Assembly (NCBI RefSeq): GCF_910591885.1
Contig: NW_025963557.1
Span: 1,736,001 to 1,800,000, forward strand
Source of the DNA: Bombus terrestris
Taxonomy: Eukaryota; Arthropoda; Insecta; Hymenoptera; Apidae
DNA length: 64,000 bases
Reading direction: 5' to 3'
Shown: positions 58,081 through 64,000 of the stretch, one piece after another
How positions within the stretch are numbered: the first letter of the stretch is position 1
Layout: every line of letters begins with the position of its first letter
The notes under the pieces: generated by a model
The model's input: the letters and a program-made list of their open reading frames with translations, nothing else
The model's database searches: none
Told to the model about the DNA's origin: nothing
Position numbers and translations under genes: made by a program

Positions 58081-61000
58081 TATGTATTATTACGATATAA
58101 CGTATGACGTCATGTAGTATTACGTTATAACGTATGACGGTATGTAGTATTACGTTATTCCGTATAACGTTATATAGTGTTACTTTATGAAGTATGACGT
58201 TATGTTGTATTACGTTATAGCGTATGACGTTATGGAGCATTACGTTATAACGTATGAGGTCATGTGGTATTACATTAGTACGAATATCGTAATATTGTGT
58301 TACTTTATGACGTATGACGGTATGTAGTATTACGTTATTCCGTATAACGTTATATAGTGTTACGTTATAAAGTATGACGTCGTGTAGTATTACGTTATAA
58401 CGTATGACTTTATGGAGTATTACGTTATAACGTATGATGTCATGTGGTATTACGTTATTACGAATATCGTAATATTGTGTTGCTTTATGACGTATGACGT
58501 CATGTAGTATTACTTTGTGACGTATGACGTCATGTAGTATTACTTTATGACGTATGACGTCATGTAGTATTAGGTTACAACGTATGACGTTATGTATTAT
58601 TACGATATAACGTATGACGTCATGTAGTACTACGTTATAACGTATGACGTCATGTAGTATTACGATATAACGTATGACGTTATGTAGTATTACGTTATAA
58701 CGTATGAGGTCATGTGGTATTACGTTATTACGAATAACGTTATATTGTGTTACTTTATGACGTATGACGTCATGTAGTATTAGGTTACAACGTATGACGA
58801 TTATGTATTATTACGATATAACGTATGACGTTATGCAGTATTAGGTTATAACGTATGACGTCATGTAGTTTTGCGTTACAACGTATGACGTTATGTAGTA
58901 TTACGATATAACGTATGACGTCATGTGGTATTACGTTAATGTGAAATAACGTTATATTGTGTCACTTTATGACGTATGACGTCATGTAGTATTACGTTTT
59001 AACGTATGACGGTATGTAGTATTGCGTAATTCCGCATAACGTCGTATAGTGTTACTTTATGAAGTATGACGTTATGTTGTATTACGTTATAACGTATGAC
59101 GTCATGTAGTATTACGTTATAACGTATGGCGTTATGTAGTATTACGATATAACGTATGACGTCATGTGGTATTACGTTATTGCGAATAACGTTATATTGT
59201 GTTACTTCATGATGTATGACGTCATGTAGTATTACGTTATAACGTATGACGGTATGTAGTATTACGTTATTCCGCATAACGATGTATAGTGTTACTTTAT
59301 TACGTATGACGTCATGTAGTATTACGTTATAACGTATGACGGTATGTATTATTACGATATAACGTATGACGTTATGTAGTATTACGATATAAAGTATGAC
59401 GTTATGTAGTATTACGATATAACGTATGACGTTATGTAGTATTACGTTATAACGTATGACGTCATGTAGTATTACGTTATAACGTATGACGGTATGTAGT
59501 ATTGCGTTATTCCGTATAACGTTATATAGTGTTACGTTATAAAGTATGACGTCATGTAGTATTACGTTATAACGTATGACGTCATGTAGTATTACGATAT
59601 AACGTACAACGTTATGTCGTATTACGTTATAACGTATCATGTCATGTAGTATTACGTTATAACGTATGACGTTATGGAGTATTACGTTATAACGTATGAG
59701 GTCATGTGGTATTACGTTATTACGAATAACGTTATATTGTGTTACTTTATGACGTATGACGTCATGTAGTATTAGGTTACAACTTATGACGATTATGTAT
59801 TATTACGATATAACGTATGACGTTATGCAGTATTAGGTTATAACGTATGACGTCATGTAGTTTTGCGAGATAACGTATGACGTTATGTATTATTACGATA
59901 TAACGTATGACGTCATGTGGTATTACGTTAATGCGAATAACGTTATATTGTGTCACTTTATGACGTATGACGTCATGTAGTATTACGTTTTAACGTATGA
60001 CGTTATGTAGTATTACGATATAACGTATGACGTTATGCAGTATTAGGTTATAACGTATGACGTCATGTAGTATTACGATATAACGCATGACGTTATGTAG
60101 TATTACGATATAACGTATGACGTTATGTAGTATTACGTTATAACGTATGACGTCATGTAGTATTACGTTATAACGTATGACGGTATGTAGTATTGCGTTA
60201 TTCCGTATAACGTTATATAGTGTTACGTTATAAAGTATGACGTCGTGTAGTATTACGTTATAAAGTATGACGTCATGTAGTATTACGTTATAACGTATGA
60301 CGTCATGTAGTATTACGATATAACGTACAACGTTATGTCGTATTACGTTATAACGTATCATGTCATGTAGTATTACGTTATAACGTATGACGTTATGGAG
60401 TATTACGTTATGGAGTATTACGTTATAACGTATGAGGTCATGTGGTATTACGTTATTACGAATAACGTTATATTGTGTTACTTTATGACGTATGACGTCA
60501 TGTAGTATTAGGTTACAACGTATGACGATTATGTATTATTACGATATAACGTATGACGTTATGCAGTATTAGGTTATAACGTATGACGTCATGTAGTTTT
60601 GCGAGATAACGTATGACGTTATGTATTATTACGATATAACTTATGACGTCATGTGGTATTACGTTATTGCGAATAACGTTATATTGTGTTACTTCATGAT
60701 GTATGACGTCATGTAGTATTACGTTATAACGTATGACGGTATGTAGTATTACGTTATTCCGCATAACGTTGTATAGTGTTACTTTATTACGTATGACGTC
60801 ATGTAGTATTACGTTATAACGTATGACGGTATGTAGTATTACGATATAACCTATGACGTCATGTAGTATTACGTTATAACGTATGACGTCATGTAGTATT
60901 ACGTTATAACGTATGACGTCGTGTAGTATTACGTTATAACGTATGACGTTATGTATTATTACGATATAACGTAATACGTTATGCAGAATTGGGTTATAAC

Positions 61001-61190
61001 GTATGACGTCATGTAGTTTTGCGTTATAACGTATGACGTTACGTAGTATTACGTTATAACGTATGATGTTATGGAGTATTACGTTATAACGTATGACGTC
61101 ATGTGGTAGTACGTTATTACGAATAACGTTATATTGTGTTACTTTATGACGTATGACGTCATGTAGTTTTGCGTTATAACGTATGACGTT
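58081..61190. repeat. epsilon unit, copy 2
   Basis: Second copy of the epsilon unit. Three monomers (90 bp) present in copy 1 near 56800-56890 are missing here, so the offset drops from 3199 to 3109. The half-monomer duplication is at about 60395-60420. Confidence 0.83.
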
Positions 61191-61877
61191 ATGTAGTATT
61201 ACGATATAACGTATGACGTCATGTGGTATTACGTTACTGCGAATAACGTTATATTGTGTCACTTTATGACGTATGACGTCATGTAGTATTACGTTTTAAC
61301 GTATGACGGTATGTAGTATTGCGTTATTCCGTATAACGTTATATAGTGTTACGTTATAAAGTATGACGTCGTGTAGTATTACGTTATAACGTATGACGTT
61401 ATGTAGTATTACGATATAACGTATGACGTCATGTAGTATTACGTTATAAAGTATGACGTCATGTAGTATTACGTTATAACGTATGACGGTATGTAGTATT
61501 GCGTTATTCCGTATAAAGTTATATAGTGTTACGTTATAAAGTATGACGTCATGTAGTATTACGTTATAACGTATGACGTGATGTGGTATTACGTTATTAC
61601 GAATAACGTTATATTGTGTTACTTTATAACGTATGACGTCATGTAGTATTACGTTATAACGTATGGCGTTATGTAGTATTACGATATAACGTATGGCGTC
61701 ATGTGGTATTACGTTATTGCGAATAACGTTATATTGTGTTACTTTATGACGTATGACGTCATGTAGTATTACGTTATAACGTATGACGGTATGTAGTATT
61801 ACGTTATTCCGCATAACGTTGTATAGTGTTACTTTATGAAGTATGACGTTATGTTGTATTACGTTGTAACGTATGAC
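60362..61877. repeat. 1,516-bp tandem unit, copy 1
   Basis: Begins just before the doubled atggagtattacgtt half-monomer and overlaps the end of epsilon copy 2. Landmarks recur at exactly +1516 (for example gaggtcatg at 60434 and 61950). 1516 is 50 monomers plus 16 bp, made of one 15-bp half-monomer and one inserted base. Confidence 0.83.
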
Positions 61878-63393
61878 GTCATGTAGTATTACGTTATAAC
61901 GTATGACGTTATGGAGTATTACGTTATGGAGTATTACGTTATAACGTATGAGGTCATGTGGTATTACGTTATTACGAATAACGTTATATTGTGTTACTTT
62001 ATGACGTATGACGTCATGTAGTATTAGGTTACAACGTATGACGATTATGTATTATTACGATATAACGTATGACGTTATGCAGTATTAGGTTATAACGTAT
62101 GACGTCATGTAGTTTTGCGAGATAACGTATGACGTTATGTATTATTACGATATAACTTATGACGTCATGTGGTATTACGTTATTGCGAATAACGTTATAT
62201 TGTGTTACTTCATGATGTATGACGTCATGTAGTATTACGTTATAACGTATGACGGTATGTAGTATTACGTTATTCCGCATAACGTTGTATAGTGTTACTT
62301 TATTACGTATGACGTCATGTAGTATTACGTTATAACGTATGACGGTATGTAGTATTACGATATAACCTATGACGTCATGTAGTATTACGTTATAACGTAT
62401 GACGTCATGTAGTATTACGTTATAACGTATGACGTCGTGTAGTATTACGTTATAACGTATGACGTTATGTATTATTACGATATAACGTAATACGTTATGC
62501 AGAATTGGGTTATAACGTATGACGTCATGTAGTTTTGCGTTATAACGTATGACGTTACGTAGTATTACGTTATAACGTATGATGTTATGGAGTATTACGT
62601 TATAACGTATGACGTCATGTGGTAGTACGTTATTACGAATAACGTTATATTGTGTTACTTTATGACGTATGACGTCATGTAGTTTTGCGTTATAACGTAT
62701 GACGTTATGTAGTATTACGATATAACGTATGACGTCATGTGGTATTACGTTACTGCGAATAACGTTATATTGTGTCACTTTATGACGTATGACGTCATGT
62801 AGTATTACGTTTTAACGTATGACGGTATGTAGTATTGCGTTATTCCGTATAACGTTATATAGTGTTACGTTATAAAGTATGACGTCGTGTAGTATTACGT
62901 TATAACGTATGACGTTATGTATTATTACGATATAACGTATGACGTCATGTAGTATTACGTTATAACGTATGACGTCATGTAGTATTACGTTATAACGTAT
63001 GACGGTATGTAGTATTGCGTTATTCCGTATAAAGTTATATAGTGTTACGTTATAAAGTATGACGTCATGTAGTATTACGTTATAACGTATGACGTGATGT
63101 GGTATTACGTTATTACGAATAACGTTATATTGTGTTACTTTATAACGTATGACGTCATGTAGTATTACGTTATAACGTATGGCGTTATGTAGTATTACGA
63201 TATAACGTATGGCGTCATGTGGTATTACGTTATTGCGAATAACGTTATATTGTGTTACTTTATGACGTATGACGTCATGTAGTATTACGTTATAACGTAT
63301 GACGGTATGTAGTATTACGTTATTCCGCATAACGTTGTATAGTGTTACTTTATGAAGTATGACGTTATGTTGTATTACGTTGTAACGTATGAC
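61878..63393. repeat. 1,516-bp tandem unit, copy 2
   Basis: Nearly identical to the preceding 1,516 bp. Differences seen include atgtagtatt in copy 1 against atgtattatt in copy 2 near 61400 and 62910, and aaagtatgac in copy 1 against aacgtatgac in copy 2 near 61448 and 62964. Confidence 0.83.
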
Positions 63394-63689
63394 GTCATGT
63401 AGTATTACGTTATAACGTATGGCGTTATGTAGTATTACGATATAACGTATGACGTCATGTGGTATTACGTTATTGCGAATAACGTTATATTGTGTTACTT
63501 CATGATGTATGACGTCATGTAGTATTACGTTATAATGTATGACGGTATGTAGTATTACGTTCTTCCGCATAACGTTGTATAGTGTTACTTTATTACGTAT
63601 GACGTCATGTAGTATTACGTTATAGCGTATGACGGTATGTAGTATTACGATATAACCTATGACGTCATGTAGTATTACGATATAACGTA

Positions 63690-64000
63690 CAACGTTATAT
63701 AGAATTACGATATAACGTATGACGTCATGTGGTGTTACGTAATTGCGAATAACGTTATATTGTGTTACTTTATGACGTATGACGTCATATAGTATTACTT
63801 TATGAGGTATGACGTCATGTAGTATTAGATTACAACGTATGACGTTATGTATTATTACGATATAACGTATGACGTTATGTAGAATTTCGATATAACGTAT
63901 GACGTCATGTGGTGTTACGTAATTGCAAATAACGTTATATTGTGTTACTTTATGACGTATGACGTCATGTAGTATTAGATTACAACGTATGACGTTATGT
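63690..64000. repeat. distal segment with a different variant mix
   Basis: At about 63690 the epsilon order stops and monomers of the acgtaattgcg and atgtattatt types resume, resembling 880-1020. A variant with agattacaac in place of aggttacaac appears twice (63825 and 63975 regions) and I did not see it elsewhere. Segment is cut by the window end. Confidence 0.75.

Larger units (their letters stand above)
1..64000. repeat. 30-bp tandem satellite array filling the window
   Basis: Contiguous head-to-tail copies of a 30-bp monomer cover the whole window with no spacer and no unique sequence. The commonest form is the half atgtagtattacgtt joined to the half ataacgtatgacgtc. Recurrent variant classes differ at a few positions: the middle block may be acgttataac, acgatataac, actttatgac, aggttacaac or acgttattgc, and the last block gtatgacgtc, gtatgacgtt, gaataacgtt or gaatatcgta. 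All copies share one orientation. The monomer has 10 G+C of 30 and three CpG. Plus-strand frames all contain stops (TAG, TAA or TGA) in the consensus, while one minus-strand frame is open. Such arrays are usual in eukaryotic heterochromatin; a centromeric or subtelomeric location is inference only. No telomere repeat and no CENP-B-box-like motif was seen. Both ends of the window cut the array, so its full length is unknown. Confidence 0.97.

Noticed and set aside
1..64000. CRISPR array (regular 30-bp repeats)
   Set aside because: Repeats are contiguous with no unique spacers, there is no leader or cas gene, and the array runs for tens of kilobases with higher-order structure. This is satellite DNA.
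1..64000. Functional CRE enhancer or promoter elements at each TGACGTCA and TATA-like gatataac
   Set aside because: The motifs belong to the repeated monomer and no gene is present. Binding potential is noted as a finding, but no regulatory feature is called.
1..64000. Telomeric repeat or CENP-B box
   Set aside because: No TTAGGG-like or related telomere unit and no motif resembling the CENP-B box core was seen, so neither location is claimed from motifs.
1..64000. Rho-independent terminators or structured RNA genes at the short hairpins
   Set aside because: The hairpins recur in every monomer class, lack a following T-tract and lie in non-coding satellite; they are a property of the repeat.

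Overview
The whole 64 kb window is one uninterrupted tandem satellite array. I find no gene, RNA gene, transposable element or unique sequence in it, and neither array edge lies inside the window. The monomer is 30 bp and about one third G+C. It reads, in two halves, atgtagtattacgtt followed by ataacgtatgacgtc, and every copy has the same orientation. Long arrays of this kind are typical of eukaryotic heterochromatin (centromeric, pericentromeric or subtelomeric). The species cannot be named from the sequence. The monomer carries three CpG per 30 bp, far above expectation, which fits a genome with little germline CpG methylation or a young or protected array.

The array is layered. Level 0: the 30-mer is itself a diverged dimer of a 15-bp unit (10 of 15 positions agree between halves). 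Level 1: monomers fall into recurring variant classes. Level 2: these classes make short higher-order repeats, such as 240 bp (8 monomers) and runs of 6-7 identical monomers. Level 3: kilobase-scale blocks repeat across the window. I call them alpha (unit about 2,787 bp), beta (about 4.3-5.1 kb), gamma (about 1.2-1.7 kb), delta and epsilon (offset about 3,199 bp, then 1,516 bp). These names are mine.

Layout: beta0 1-1990; alpha array 1 1991-7134; beta1 7135-11940; gamma1 to 13128; alpha array 2 to 21119; beta2 to 26213; gamma2 to 27951; alpha array 3 to 34011; truncated beta3 to 37255; alpha array 4 to 39168; beta4 to 43512; gamma4 to 45252; alpha array 5 to 47369; delta to 54880; epsilon copies to about 63690; and a different variant mix to the end. 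The large scale is therefore an alternation (alpha)n-beta-gamma repeated with insertions and deletions that are whole numbers of monomers, followed by a differently organised domain from about 47 kb.

The 30-bp register can be followed by hand from base 1 to base 64000. Every shift is explained by four lesion types: a junction containing a 15-bp half-monomer and a 14-bp half (+14 each, 25 copies), a 1-bp deletion (9 copies), 1-bp insertions (10, all beyond 55 kb) and a 15-bp half-monomer duplication (3, all beyond 57 kb). These serve as lineage markers for how the array grew.

One minus-strand frame is stop-free in most monomers, so very long open frames appear (up to 1,699 codons). I treat them as by-products of a monomer whose length is a multiple of three, not as genes. 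The points most worth a second look are the 15-bp ancestry and half-register junctions, the conserved dyad symmetries and CRE-like octamers in each monomer, and the nested block history.
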